From Marinomonas rhizomae (GTDB taxonomy: Bacteria > Pseudomonadota > Gammaproteobacteria > Pseudomonadales > Marinomonadaceae): DNA of 64,000 nt. The first letter of the stretch is position 1, and each line of letters begins with the position of its first letter. The position numbers and the translations under genes were made by a program. Location of the stretch: NCBI RefSeq assembly GCF_024397855.1, contig NZ_CP073343.1, forward strand, positions 2,108,001 to 2,172,000, in the 5' to 3' direction. This document shows, one piece after another, positions 26,241 to 35,316 of the stretch. The notes beneath the pieces are model-generated. The model was not told the DNA's origin. It did no database searches and worked only from the letters and a program-made list of their open reading frames with translations.

Positions 26241-28592
26241 ATGTTTGTAGAAAAAACTGGCTATATTGTGAGTCGCCATACGAAAGAGGTTAATGGCCAC
26301 ATTGAAATGAGCCTTTTTATTAAAACACCGGAAGGAACCGTTAAGGTCCTTCCAGATAGACAGCTTAGCGTATTTTTCACCGATGCACCGTTACAAAGCC
26401 TTCCCAAGGATGTGGTGGGCGTTCAATGTTCTGCATCCGCTTTGAAATCATTCAATAATGAACCTGTTGTCCTAGTTCAGAGTAATAGCCTGACGCTCCA
26501 CCAGCAAATGATTAAGTGGGTAAAGAGCAATGGCTTCTCTGTTTTCGAGGAAGATATAAAAGCCCACAACCGATATTTGATGGAACGCAACATACGTGGT
26601 GCCGTGCGATTTATCGGCATTCCGGATTCTAGTAATCAAACATTTCATCAAGCCCGAGTCATTGCGGGAAATTGGCAACCCGATTGGAATGTGTGGTCAC
26701 TGGATATCGAAACTTCAGTCTCAACCAATACCTTACTCTCTATTGGCGTCACATCGCGAGATCAGCGTGTTGCTTTTGTGGTTACCGATCAAGAAAATAC
26801 CTCACCGATCATTCATCGCTTCAGTGATGAAAAAAGCTTGTTATTGGCGTTTATTCGTTATGTAAAAAAGCACTCACCAGACATTTTTATTGGTTGGAAT
26901 TTAATTGGTTTTGATTTGCAGTTTATTGATCAGCGCTGTCAGGTTTTAGGTATTCGTCCGGCGTTTGGCGTGAATGGGGAAAATTGGAATATTCGTTCTT
27001 CAGATAACCAAGGGAAATACTTTGCGAGTATTCCTGGGCGTGTTGCGTTAGACGGTATTACTTTATTGAAAGTAGGTGGTTATCACTTCGAATCCTACAG
27101 TTTAAACAATGTCAGCAACGAGATCCTTGATGATGGCAAGCTATTACATGGCAGCGAGCGTTGGCAAGAAATAGAGAGGTTACATAGAGAAGATTTAGAC
27201 GCGTTTGTTGCCTATAACCTTCAAGACTGCGATCTTGTCATGCGTATTTTTGAAAAGTTAAAACTCATCGAATTACAGCAAACTCGTGTCGACTTAACCG
27301 GTATTCCGTTTGAACAAACTGGTGGATCGGTTGCCGCCTTTGAAAACTTATATTTGCCTAGGTTGCATACTTCGGGTTGGGTTGCGCCCGCTTGGAGTGA
27401 TGATGACTTTGTTGCTAGCCCTGGCGGTTTCGTCATGTCTTCCATACCTGGGTTATATAAAAATGTATTGGTATTTGATTTTAAAAGCCTTTATCCAAGT
27501 ATTATTCGTACCTTTTATGTAGATCCCTTAGCTCGAATAATTGCTAAGCACATAAGTAGTGATTCGACACAAGATGAAGCGGCTGGAATTCAGTTGGTTC
27601 CAGGTTTTTTGGGGGCGCACTTTGATAGGCAAAAGGCGATTTTGCCGTCATTAGTTGGTGAGCTCGCTCAAGCACGGGAAGAAGCAAAAAGAGTGGGTAA
27701 TAGCATTTTGAGCTACGCCATAAAAATCATCATGAATTCGTTTTATGGTGTTCTGGGATCAAATGTTTGCCGTTTTTATCATGCTGAATTAGCAAGCTCA
27801 ATTACTATGCGTGGCCATGAATTATTAGGTAAAACGCAAGCTTGGATGGAGGAGCGTGGCGCAAAAGTAATATATGGTGATACGGATTCTTTATTTGTCA
27901 CGTTGGGCAATGATCTAGCAGATCCTCAGACACAAGGTGAGCAATTGCGTGATGATATTAACGTTTGCCTTTCAAATTGGTGTAAGGAATATGCTCAGCT
28001 TGATTCCCATTTAGAGCTTGAGTTTGAGAGGGTTTACGAAAGGTTCTTTATGCCGACAATACGAGGGCAAGAAGAAGGCAGTAAAAAACGCTACGCTGGT
28101 AAATCAAAGGGAGAACTTGTTTTTAAAGGCTTGGAAGCGGCGCGAACCGATTGGACACCTTTGGCAAGGCAGTTTCAGCGAACCCTTTTTGAAAAAGTGT
28201 TTAATGATGAGAGCCCGGTTGTTTATATTCAGCAGACTATAGAAAAATTAAGAGCTGGTGGCTTTGATGATCAGCTGATTTACAGCAAGCAGTTAAGTCG
28301 CCCTTTGTCTTCCTACACAAAAAATAAGCCACCACATGTTAGGGCGGCGGCAATAATTGATCAAAAAAGAGAAGAGCAAGGGCTACCGCTAGAATACAAT
28401 AAAGGTAGGAAACGCGTTTATTACCTATATCAACGTTCAGGCGTGGTGCCTTACGAAAGCGCTGATGATTTAATCGATTTAGATTATGAGCATTATATCG
28501 AAAAGCAGATAGAGCCTATTGCAGATAGTATCCTGCCATTTTTCAAAACCAACATGGCAAGTTTGCTATCGCAACAAATATCTTTGCTTTAG
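26241..28592 (+). CDS. polB: DNA polymerase II
   Basis: A family B repair polymerase (783 residues; E. coli Pol II is 783). The 3'-5' exonuclease motif Exo I is SLDIETSVS (about 152-160) and Exo II is FIGWNLIGFDLQ (about 218-229). Polymerase motif A is DFKSLYPSIIRTF (about 414-426), motif B is KIIMNSFYGVLGS (about 495-507), and motif C is YGDTDSLFV (about 544-552). In E. coli it is SOS-induced. I looked for a LexA box in the upstream 60 bp and did not find a convincing one. Confidence 0.96.
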   Translation: MFVEKTGYIVSRHTKEVNGHIEMSLFIKTPEGTVKVLPDRQLSVFFTDAPLQSLPKDVVGVQCSASALKSFNNEPVVLVQSNSLTLHQQMIKWVKSNGFSVFEEDIKAHNRYLMERNIRGAVRFIGIPDSSNQTFHQARVIAGNWQPDWNVWSLDIETSVSTNTLLSIGVTSRDQRVAFVVTDQENTSPIIHRFSDEKSLLLAFIRYVKKHSPDIFIGWNLIGFDLQFIDQRCQVLGIRPAFGVNGENWNIRSSDNQGKYFASIPGRVALDGITLLKVGGYHFESYSLNNVSNEILDDGKLLHGSERWQEIERLHREDLDAFVAYNLQDCDLVMRIFEKLKLIELQQTRVDLTGIPFEQTGGSVAAFENLYLPRLHTSGWVAPAWSDDDFVASPGGFVMSSIPGLYKNVLVFDFKSLYPSIIRTFYVDPLARIIAKHISSDSTQDEAAGIQLVPGFLGAHFDRQKAILPSLVGELAQAREEAKRVGNSILSYAIKIIMNSFYGVLGSNVCRFYHAELASSITMRGHELLGKTQAWMEERGAKVIYGDTDSLFVTLGNDLADPQTQGEQLRDDINVCLSNWCKEYAQLDSHLELEFERVYERFFMPTIRGQEEGSKKRYAGKSKGELVFKGLEAARTDWTPLARQFQRTLFEKVFNDESPVVYIQQTIEKLRAGGFDDQLIYSKQLSRPLSSYTKNKPPHVRAAAIIDQKREEQGLPLEYNKGRKRVYYLYQRSGVVPYESADDLIDLDYEHYIEKQIEPIADSILPFFKTNMASLLSQQISLL

Positions 28593-28600
28593 TGGCTTTG

Positions 28601-29377
28601 TTAGGCACGAATTCCGAAGGCGGTTTCTGTGTTATCGATTGTTATTCTTACGAGCTCTTCGACAGTAATGTTTTTTAGTCTGGCAACTTCTTGTGCTACC
28701 CAGGGCAAATATTTAGGGTGATTTTTCTTAGGGCGTGGTCGAATATTGCGTGGCAATAGAAACGGCGCGTCGGTTTCTATTAACAGCTTATTCAAAGGAA
28801 TATGAGGTATAGAAGCTTGCAAGTCTTCACCTCGGCGTTCATCACATACCCACCCCGTGATACCTATAAATAAACCTAACTCTAAATATCCTTCTAACTC
28901 AATTCGACTGCCAGTAAAACAATGAATAACGGATTTTTTAGCCAGATCTGGATGTTGCTTAAGTATCTCTATCATCTCTTTGTGTGCATCTCTTTCATGC
29001 AGATACAAGGGTAGCTGGTGCTCAATGGCTAACTCAATTTGCTCATTAAATGCATGTAATTGTTCGTTTGGTGTTGAGTAGTTGCGATTGAAATCAAGTC
29101 CGGTTTCACCTATTGCAACAGGTCTTGCTGCATTAATTAGATCCGTTATTTGAGATTTACTGTTTGCATTCCACGTTTTTGCCTGGTGGGGATGACAGCC
29201 TAATGTGTGCCACATTGCTGGGTGGTTCTGGCTTAATACCTGAATTTGATGGCTTTCTTCTAGGTCAGAAGCGATGCAAATCATGCCTCTGACACCTGCA
29301 TCCTGCATATCTGCAAAAGTACTGTCTAAATCATCTAGAAAAAAACGGTGATTGATATTAACTCCGATGTCTATCAT
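28601..29377 (-). CDS. tatD: TatD-family metal-dependent DNase
   Basis: The 258 residues carry the TatD metal-site pattern. The usual HxH near the N-terminus is reduced to IGVNINHRF, HTLGCHPHQA follows (about 57-66), then the metal-bridging Glu in IGETGLDFNRNY, the Hs in LYLHERDAH and VIHCFTGS, and the Asp in LLIETDAPFLLPR. The reduced first motif matches the TatD subgroup rather than YcfH. The start overlaps the upstream HDOD gene by 4 bp, so the two are probably cotranscribed. Confidence 0.88.
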   Translation of the reverse strand: MIDIGVNINHRFFLDDLDSTFADMQDAGVRGMICIASDLEESHQIQVLSQNHPAMWHTLGCHPHQAKTWNANSKSQITDLINAARPVAIGETGLDFNRNYSTPNEQLHAFNEQIELAIEHQLPLYLHERDAHKEMIEILKQHPDLAKKSVIHCFTGSRIELEGYLELGLFIGITGWVCDERRGEDLQASIPHIPLNKLLIETDAPFLLPRNIRPRPKKNHPKYLPWVAQEVARLKNITVEELVRITIDNTETAFGIRA

Positions 29378-30558
29378 AAGCGCCCCATCTCACGAGCTTC
29401 TTTTAAACTTTCTATGTACAGCTGTTTTAATGATTGTTTTGATATGTTTTGACTCTTAAGTAGATCAAAAGGAATTTTCTCCCATCGACCCGCTTCATAG
29501 GCAACGACTATTTTTAATACACCACCTAAATTGCCTTTGTATTCTAATAGAGCTGTTTTTATATTCTCATCTAATGGTAAATCTTTTAACAGCGATGGCA
29601 TTTCTTCGTCTAGGAAGCTAGGAAGATATGAGAACAAACCCACCAAAAATGCGCCTTCTAATTTTGGAAATAATGCTGCCGAGAGACTTTGACAAAAACA
29701 GGCCCTAGATACTGCTATAGGAAAAAGGCAATCTGGCCTACCTGGCACACTGCCAAACATAACAAGTCCGACCCATTTTATTAGTTCTCTAATACCAATA
29801 ATCTCGATTGCTCGCTGAGCGTTGGAGACATTAAATTGACTTCGATACATTACTGTATGAGTAAGCTTGATAATCCGGTACGTTAACGTGGGGTCGCGTT
29901 CAATGCATTCTGCTAAAACAATTGGAGAGGATTCTTGGTTATGTAAAGCGACTAATAAATCCATCAGAATGGCTTTGTAGGCTAAGATGCGCTTTCCTTT
30001 GACTGGTTTTACCTTATGTATGGCATTACCACTAAATTGACCTTCAGGAATGACCTTTTGAAGCTGATGAAATTGCTCTATATTATCGATTTTGTTTACC
30101 CAAATACTCTTTGCAGACAGTGAAGGGTGTTTAACTGTTTCAATTACGTCTTCAATTGATAGGCAATTTAGAGTAAAAAGTACGTGAGAAAAAACACTGA
30201 AAAAACTGGCAGGGAATAATGCTAGATCAGGGTTTATAATGCCGAATTGATATCCTTGAAGACGAAACTCTGACAATGAATCCATATCCGTTAGTGATAG
30301 TTCTGTGCCACTTAAGAAAATGACCATGTGAATATTGCTTTGTAGCGGTAGAGCAGGGAGTTCATGTAGACTTGTTTGAAAATAAATGGTTTTTTGCTGT
30401 GTAATTTCGGTAAGATTAACATCAACAAACAGGGAGCTTAAAAAGGAAGTGTCCTGACCCTGTGCATCACTGTTTGGGTGCAGTATGTAATACGCGATTG
30501 TTTCTGATAGTCGATTTACAACGGCTTTACGACAAAAAAGTACATCGGCGTCTTTCAT
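29374..30558 (-). CDS. HDOD-domain protein with degenerate EAL-like N-terminus (YuxH type)
   Basis: A signalling protein of 394 residues. The N-terminal 190 residues have the fold pattern of YuxH-type EAL relatives (LFCRKAVVNRLSETIAYYIL and YQFGIIN) but no EAL triplet or metal ligands. The C-terminal half (about 190-385) is an HDOD domain with DLLVALHNQESSPIVLAECI and the YRIIKLTHTVMY block, and lacks a catalytic HD pair. Family members often sit in chemotaxis or c-di-GMP networks; here cheV is divergent next door. Function is not known. Confidence 0.8.
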   Translation of the reverse strand: MKDADVLFCRKAVVNRLSETIAYYILHPNSDAQGQDTSFLSSLFVDVNLTEITQQKTIYFQTSLHELPALPLQSNIHMVIFLSGTELSLTDMDSLSEFRLQGYQFGIINPDLALFPASFFSVFSHVLFTLNCLSIEDVIETVKHPSLSAKSIWVNKIDNIEQFHQLQKVIPEGQFSGNAIHKVKPVKGKRILAYKAILMDLLVALHNQESSPIVLAECIERDPTLTYRIIKLTHTVMYRSQFNVSNAQRAIEIIGIRELIKWVGLVMFGSVPGRPDCLFPIAVSRACFCQSLSAALFPKLEGAFLVGLFSYLPSFLDEEMPSLLKDLPLDENIKTALLEYKGNLGGVLKIVVAYEAGRWEKIPFDLLKSQNISKQSLKQLYIESLKEAREMGRL

Positions 30559-30672
30559 TAAGAGTCCTTGCTAGAAAGAGTTAACACAAAAAAACACTGT
30601 AAGATTTAGCCTTATAGAATATCATGGTTATAATGGAATAATGCCTTAATTTAAAATGTTTGGAGTAAATAT

Positions 30673-31608
30673 ATGGCAAGCATGTTAGACGCTGTAGACC
30701 AAAGAACTAAGCTGGTGGGTGAAAACCGCTTAGAACTTCTAATGTTTCGCCTTGGCGGAATGCAAATGTTTGCAATAAACGTTTTTAAAGTTCAAGAAGT
30801 CGTCATGCTTCCTAAGTTGAACTTAATGCCACATAGACACCCATCTGTGGCTGGCGTAACACATTTCCGTGGTAGAACCGTCCCAGTTATCGATTTATCT
30901 GAGTCCATTGGTATGAGACCAATCGACCGTACTCAGCCATGCAATTTAATTGTGACAGAGTATAACAATACTGTTCAAGGGTTTATGGTTGGTGAGGTAG
31001 ATCGCATTATCAATATGAATTGGAATGAAATCTTACCGCCACCAGATGGCACTGGTCGCCAGCATTATTTAACTGCAATAACTCGTGTTAATGACCGTAT
31101 TGTTGAAATTATTGATGTTGAAAAAGTCTTAGCCGAAATTTCTCCTTATGACGGTAGCATCAGTGATCATGTAATTGATAAAGATTTATTATCCCTAGCA
31201 AAAGGTTTAGAGGTTTTAATCGTGGATGATTCATCGGTTGCTCTAGCCCAGTGCCGTTCCACATTAGACTTTTTGGGTATAAAAGTGCATGAGGCGACTA
31301 ACGGTAAACGTGGCTTGGAGGCGCTTAAGAAGTGGGCTGACGAAGGCGAGATCGTTCCAGAAAAACTGCTGATGATGATCACTGATGCCGAAATGCCTGA
31401 AATGGATGGATATCGTTTAACGCGTGAAGTTCGTGAAGATCCAAGACTTAAAGATCTTTATATCGTTTTACATACATCACTAAGCGGTAGTTTTAACAAA
31501 GCAATGGTGCAAAAAGTAGGTTGTGATGATTTCTTATCAAAATTTCAGCCAGATAAATTAGCAACATTGATTCAGGATCGCATGCGTACTGTTGTTGAGC
31601 AAGAATAG
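30673..31608 (+). CDS. cheV: Chemotaxis coupling protein CheV
   Basis: CheV is a CheW-receiver fusion that couples chemoreceptors to CheA and adjusts signalling by phosphorylation. The 311 residues hold a CheW domain (about 15-165; FAINVFKVQEVVMLP, VTHFRGRTVPVIDLS) and a receiver domain (about 175-305). The receiver has acidic residues in LIVDDSS, the phosphoacceptor Asp in MMITDAEMPEMDGY (near 241), a conserved Thr/Ser in LHTSLSG and a Lys in FLSKF. It is an isolated gene, with a terminator after it. Confidence 0.95.
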   Translation: MASMLDAVDQRTKLVGENRLELLMFRLGGMQMFAINVFKVQEVVMLPKLNLMPHRHPSVAGVTHFRGRTVPVIDLSESIGMRPIDRTQPCNLIVTEYNNTVQGFMVGEVDRIINMNWNEILPPPDGTGRQHYLTAITRVNDRIVEIIDVEKVLAEISPYDGSISDHVIDKDLLSLAKGLEVLIVDDSSVALAQCRSTLDFLGIKVHEATNGKRGLEALKKWADEGEIVPEKLLMMITDAEMPEMDGYRLTREVREDPRLKDLYIVLHTSLSGSFNKAMVQKVGCDDFLSKFQPDKLATLIQDRMRTVVEQE

Positions 31609-31638
31609 CTATTTCGCGTAATTTTAGTTTATTAAAAG

Positions 31639-31661
31639 AGCAGGCGAAGGCCTGCTTTTTG
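31639..31661 (+). terminator. Terminator after cheV
   Basis: AGCAGGC and GCCTGCT form a 7-bp stem with a GAAG loop, followed by five T, 30 bp after the cheV stop. Confidence 0.88.
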
Positions 31662-31712
31662 TTGTCTTACTCATAACTATAGAGTTATGGCTAAAGAAGG
31701 TGTCTTGTTTTT

Positions 31713-32516
31713 ATGCCCACCATTGAAATGATTATACTATTACTTTTTATTGGTGCTGCAACTGGCTCAGTTGCTTCTGTTATAAGGATAGCACCTACCT
31801 TGATCGCTATCCCTGCCTTATATTTTTTTATGCCGGTGTTTGGTTTGTCTTTTCAAGCACTCATGCTTCCAGTAGTTGCAACCTGTATTACCGCATTTAT
31901 TCCAGCTCATCTTTATGCTTGGGTTATTGCAATGAAGAAGGGGGCGGTTGACTCCCAGCAGCTTATTAACTTCGCTCCAGGCATTGCAATGGGTGGTGTA
32001 ATAGGCGCTCAACTTCTGTCTCTTAGTAGCCTACTAACCTTCAAAGTTGCGTTTTTATTAATATCTCTAATGGCGATAATTAATATTGTTTTTTCTTCTA
32101 AGCTAGAAAGATCGCATGTGATGCCATTCGCAACGTCTTGGAATATGATTGTAGGACTCATTGTTGGTGTTTTGTCTCTTCTGGCGGGTAACTGCGGACG
32201 CGTGTTAGGGGATAGTCTGTGCCATCTAAGAAAAGTTGATCAAATACAACGGCAAGGCACATTAGATGGTTTTGTTGTTTTTGCCTCTATCGCCGCAATG
32301 GTAGGCTTTATTTATCCAGCCAAAACATTCAATGATATGGGAGTATCTGGTTTTGCTGGAGCGGTGCATCTGCCTTCAATGATCGTTTTATCATGTAGTC
32401 ACATGTTCTTTTATTGGTTGTGTCGTAATCGCGGTAATGAGCTTGATAGAAATGTCCTTTCCATTAGCTTCGTCGTCTTTATAGTGTTTTCAGTCATTCG
32501 CTTATTGATTTCTTGA
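31713..32516 (+). CDS. TauE/SafE-family membrane permease
   Basis: The 267 residues contain about eight hydrophobic helices in two related halves, typical of the TauE/SafE (UPF0721) family, with the small-residue-rich first helix IGAATGSVASVI and a second-half LAGNCGRVLGDSL region. Family members have been proposed to export sulfite or organosulfonates, but the substrate cannot be deduced here. It stands alone between cheV and hemH. Confidence 0.8.
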   Translation: MPTIEMIILLLFIGAATGSVASVIRIAPTLIAIPALYFFMPVFGLSFQALMLPVVATCITAFIPAHLYAWVIAMKKGAVDSQQLINFAPGIAMGGVIGAQLLSLSSLLTFKVAFLLISLMAIINIVFSSKLERSHVMPFATSWNMIVGLIVGVLSLLAGNCGRVLGDSLCHLRKVDQIQRQGTLDGFVVFASIAAMVGFIYPAKTFNDMGVSGFAGAVHLPSMIVLSCSHMFFYWLCRNRGNELDRNVLSISFVVFIVFSVIRLLIS

Positions 32517-32676
32517 AGTGCTTTTAGCTGAGAAGGCAATAAAGCAAAACTGACACTATTCTTCTTTTCAGATACTAAACGAAACATTATCAAGCCTGAA
32601 TTAGCTTGGTATTTTCATTATTGTCCCCATTTTATTAGCTTATAATAGACAATAAATCCAATCCAAAAGGTATAGC

Positions 32677-33669
32677 ATGAAAAACAAGAGCGACTATGGC
32701 GTATTGATGATGAACTTGGGGACGCCAGACGCCCCGCAAACACCTGCAGTTCGCCGCTACCTTAGAGAGTTTTTGTCTGATTCTCGTGTTGTCGATTTAA
32801 ACCCTTTGATTTGGAAGCCTATTCTAAATCTGATTGTTCTGACTCTACGTCCGCCAAAAGTGGCAAAAATTTATCAGCAAGTTTGGATGGATGAAGGCTC
32901 CCCCCTGTTGGTGTTAAGTGATCGCTTAAAAGCCAATGTAAAAAAATCGCTATCCGATAAATTGGGTCATAGTGTTCCAGTTGAACTAGCAATGACTTAT
33001 GGCAACCCCAGTGTTGAAACGGCAGCTCAAAAATTGAGAAAGCAGGGCGTAAAAAACATCCTTGTAATGCCTATGTACCCGCAATTCTCAGCTACAACGA
33101 CCGCAGCTGCTTACGATAGATTAATGAAATCCTTAAAGAATTGCCCTCATTGGCCATCATTACAGCTATTGCATGATTACGCGGACCATCCTTTATACAT
33201 TAAGGCACTAGCTAATTCTGTGCGAACTCAATGGGATAAACAGGGCGAAAGGCGTCATTTGGTTTTGTCATATCACGGTATTCCTAAACGCTACGTGACC
33301 AATGGCGACCCTTATGCAAGACGATGTGAAACAACCAGTCGTTTAGTTGCAGAAGAGCTAGACCTCGGTGATCACGAGTGGACTCACGTTTATCAGTCTA
33401 GATTTGGGCGTGAAGAGTGGCTTAAACCCTATGCTGATGCCACATTAAAAGCGATGCCTTCGATGGGAATAAAAAAGATCAATATTATTAGCCCTGCTTT
33501 TTCAATTGACTGTATAGAGACGCTTGAAGAAGTAACATTGGAGCTGGGTGATGAGTTCAAAAATAATGGTGGCTTAGGCTTTGATTACATTCCCGCGCTT
33601 AATGACACAGCAGATCAAGTAGCTCTGTATGTTAACTTGATTGAACAAAATACTAAGCAATGGACCTAA
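32677..33669 (+). CDS. hemH: Ferrochelatase
   Basis: HemH inserts ferrous iron into protoporphyrin IX, the last step of heme synthesis. The 330 residues match the family: N-terminal GVLMMNLGTPDAP, catalytic His in LVLSYHGIPKRYV (about 195-207), and Glu in SIDCIETLEEV (about 270-280). The following HAD gene begins 2 bases after its stop, so hemH probably leads a small operon with the next three genes. Confidence 0.96.
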   Translation: MKNKSDYGVLMMNLGTPDAPQTPAVRRYLREFLSDSRVVDLNPLIWKPILNLIVLTLRPPKVAKIYQQVWMDEGSPLLVLSDRLKANVKKSLSDKLGHSVPVELAMTYGNPSVETAAQKLRKQGVKNILVMPMYPQFSATTTAAAYDRLMKSLKNCPHWPSLQLLHDYADHPLYIKALANSVRTQWDKQGERRHLVLSYHGIPKRYVTNGDPYARRCETTSRLVAEELDLGDHEWTHVYQSRFGREEWLKPYADATLKAMPSMGIKKINIISPAFSIDCIETLEEVTLELGDEFKNNGGLGFDYIPALNDTADQVALYVNLIEQNTKQWT

Positions 33670-33670
33670 A

Positions 33671-34408
33671 ATGCATTTAAGTAATTCAAACATTAAAGCA
33701 ATCGCTTTCGATGCAGACGATACACTGTGGCGGAATGAAGACATTTTCATTCATGCCCAAGATGAGTTTATTAATTTGCTTCTGCCGTATCATGATGAAG
33801 CTTATATTCGCGCCCACCTTGGTGAGGTGCAAATTAAAAACCTAGAGCATTTTGGCTATGGCATTAAGGGTTTTACTTTATCCATGATCGAAACGGCTAT
33901 TGAACTAACGGAAGGTCGTATTTCTGGTAACGAAATACATGAAATTATTCAGCTTGCTAAATGCATGTTGGCATCTCCCGTAGATTTGTTACCAAATATA
34001 GAAAGGGTGTTATCCCAGTTGAAAGGGAAATATCGTTTACTGGTTATTACGAAAGGCGATCTACTTGATCAAGAAAGTAAGTTGTCTAGGTCAGGTATTG
34101 CGGATTATTTTGATGACATTGAGATTGTTAGTGATAAAACGTCGGACGCCTACCTGCAAATATTGCAGCGCCACCAAATTTCTGCAGAAAATTTTTTGAT
34201 GATAGGTAACTCATTAAAATCAGATGTGTTGCCTGTATTGGACCTCGGGGCTCAGGCTCTACATGTTCCTTACCATAGCACTTGGGATCATGAAAAAGTA
34301 ACAGATGACACATTGCTACGTTACCCACAGCTTGAAGCTCTTAGTGATATTGATCAGCTAATTAGTTGGTTAAATTCTTCGACTCGTGAAAATAGACAGG
34401 CCGTATAA
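33671..34408 (+). CDS. HAD-superfamily hydrolase
   Basis: I start at the ATG at 33671, directly after hemH, giving 245 residues; the longer in-frame start lies inside hemH. Motif I is FDADDTLWRNE (about 13-23) with the nucleophile Asp, motif II is LLVITKGD, and the motif IV acid is in LMIGNSLKSDVLPV. The cap lies between motifs I and II, so this is a class I HAD, close to the YjjG and PhoE groups. The substrate is unknown. Confidence 0.85.
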   Translation: MHLSNSNIKAIAFDADDTLWRNEDIFIHAQDEFINLLLPYHDEAYIRAHLGEVQIKNLEHFGYGIKGFTLSMIETAIELTEGRISGNEIHEIIQLAKCMLASPVDLLPNIERVLSQLKGKYRLLVITKGDLLDQESKLSRSGIADYFDDIEIVSDKTSDAYLQILQRHQISAENFLMIGNSLKSDVLPVLDLGAQALHVPYHSTWDHEKVTDDTLLRYPQLEALSDIDQLISWLNSSTRENRQAV

Positions 34409-34776
34409 TGAAATATATAAAAGCGATTATTTACTCTTTTATCCTTCTGTCGACCATAGTACAGGCCGAAGAAAGCTCTCTTGATAAAGCTAAGAATGGT
34501 GCTGAAGAATTGTGGGGGAAGACCAAAGATACTACTATACAAATAGCGGATAGCGCATCGGAAAAAGCATCCGAGTATGGCGAGAAAGCTTCTGATTTAG
34601 GCAGTAAAGTCGCCAAAAATGCCAAAGACACTGGTTCAGTCGTATGGGATAAAATGAAAGAAGCCGGAACAGCTACTGCGGATAGTGCGAGAAAAGGCGC
34701 ATCAAAAATACGCAGTCTTGTAGGTCAGGAAGATTGTAAAGAAGACAGTTCGTCTTGTAATAACCCGAAAGAGTAA
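34408..34776 (+). CDS. Small exported Ala/Lys/Ser-rich helical protein
   Basis: I do not recognise a named family. The 122 residues have a signal peptide (IYSFILLSTIVQA, cleavage near 20). A mature part follows with repeating 11-residue-like segments rich in Ala, Lys, Ser and Asp (SEKASEYGEKASDLG, AKNAKDTGSVVWDKMKE), resembling LEA- or apolipoprotein-type amphipathic helices. The tail has two Cys in a Ser/Asp/Glu-rich stretch (DCKEDSSSCN). It overlaps the upstream HAD stop by one base (TAATG). Possible envelope or stress role, inferred only from the shape. Confidence 0.75.
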   Translation: MKYIKAIIYSFILLSTIVQAEESSLDKAKNGAEELWGKTKDTTIQIADSASEKASEYGEKASDLGSKVAKNAKDTGSVVWDKMKEAGTATADSARKGASKIRSLVGQEDCKEDSSSCNNPKE

Positions 34777-34780
34777 GTCT

Positions 34781-35296
34781 GTGCAGGAAAAAGACAGTAA
34801 GAAACTAGCATCACCTTCTAGCAACTGGGAACAAGAGTTCTTGGAACAGGGTGATGATGCTCACATTAAATCGGCTAAGGTTCGGTATCGCTGCCCAAAA
34901 TGCGAAAGCCTGCTGATTTTAAAAGAAGGCGCGAATGGTGCTTTCTGGGGCTGCGAGTCTTATCCTGTATGCAGCTATACTGCGAATAATGAAAACGGCA
35001 AGCCCGTAAGGGCTAAGCGCTACCTTTGTCCTGCTTGTCAGTCCCCACTTAGAAGAAAGACGTTTAAAGATAATGTTTTTTGGGGGTGCTCTAATTACCC
35101 TGAATGCAAAGTAACCGTGGAAGACGATAATGGCATTCCCTCAAGCACGAAAAAATATCCTTGTCGCGCTTGCGGTCACTATTTAGTTAGAAAGAAAAGC
35201 AAAAACGGCTACTTTTGGGGCTGTATAACTTACCCTGTCTGCACCAACACTCTAAATGATGAAAAAGGCTTACCGGTGTTAAAAAAGAAGCGTTAA
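34781..35296 (+). CDS. Stand-alone protein with three topoisomerase-type C4 zinc ribbons
   Basis: The 171 residues, starting at a GTG, contain three tandem zinc-ribbon modules of the topoisomerase I C-terminal type (CPKCESLLILKEGANGAFWG then C; CPACQSPLRRKTFKDNVFWG then C; CRACGHYLVRKKSKNGYFWG then C), spaced by about 45 residues. In topoisomerase I they bind single-stranded DNA and RNA polymerase. A free-standing array resembles E. coli YrdD. The function is unknown. It starts 5 bases after the small exported-protein gene and closes the hemH cluster. Confidence 0.82.
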   Translation: MQEKDSKKLASPSSNWEQEFLEQGDDAHIKSAKVRYRCPKCESLLILKEGANGAFWGCESYPVCSYTANNENGKPVRAKRYLCPACQSPLRRKTFKDNVFWGCSNYPECKVTVEDDNGIPSSTKKYPCRACGHYLVRKKSKNGYFWGCITYPVCTNTLNDEKGLPVLKKKR

Positions 35297-35316
35297 AACT
35301 GACTTTCCGTCTTCAA

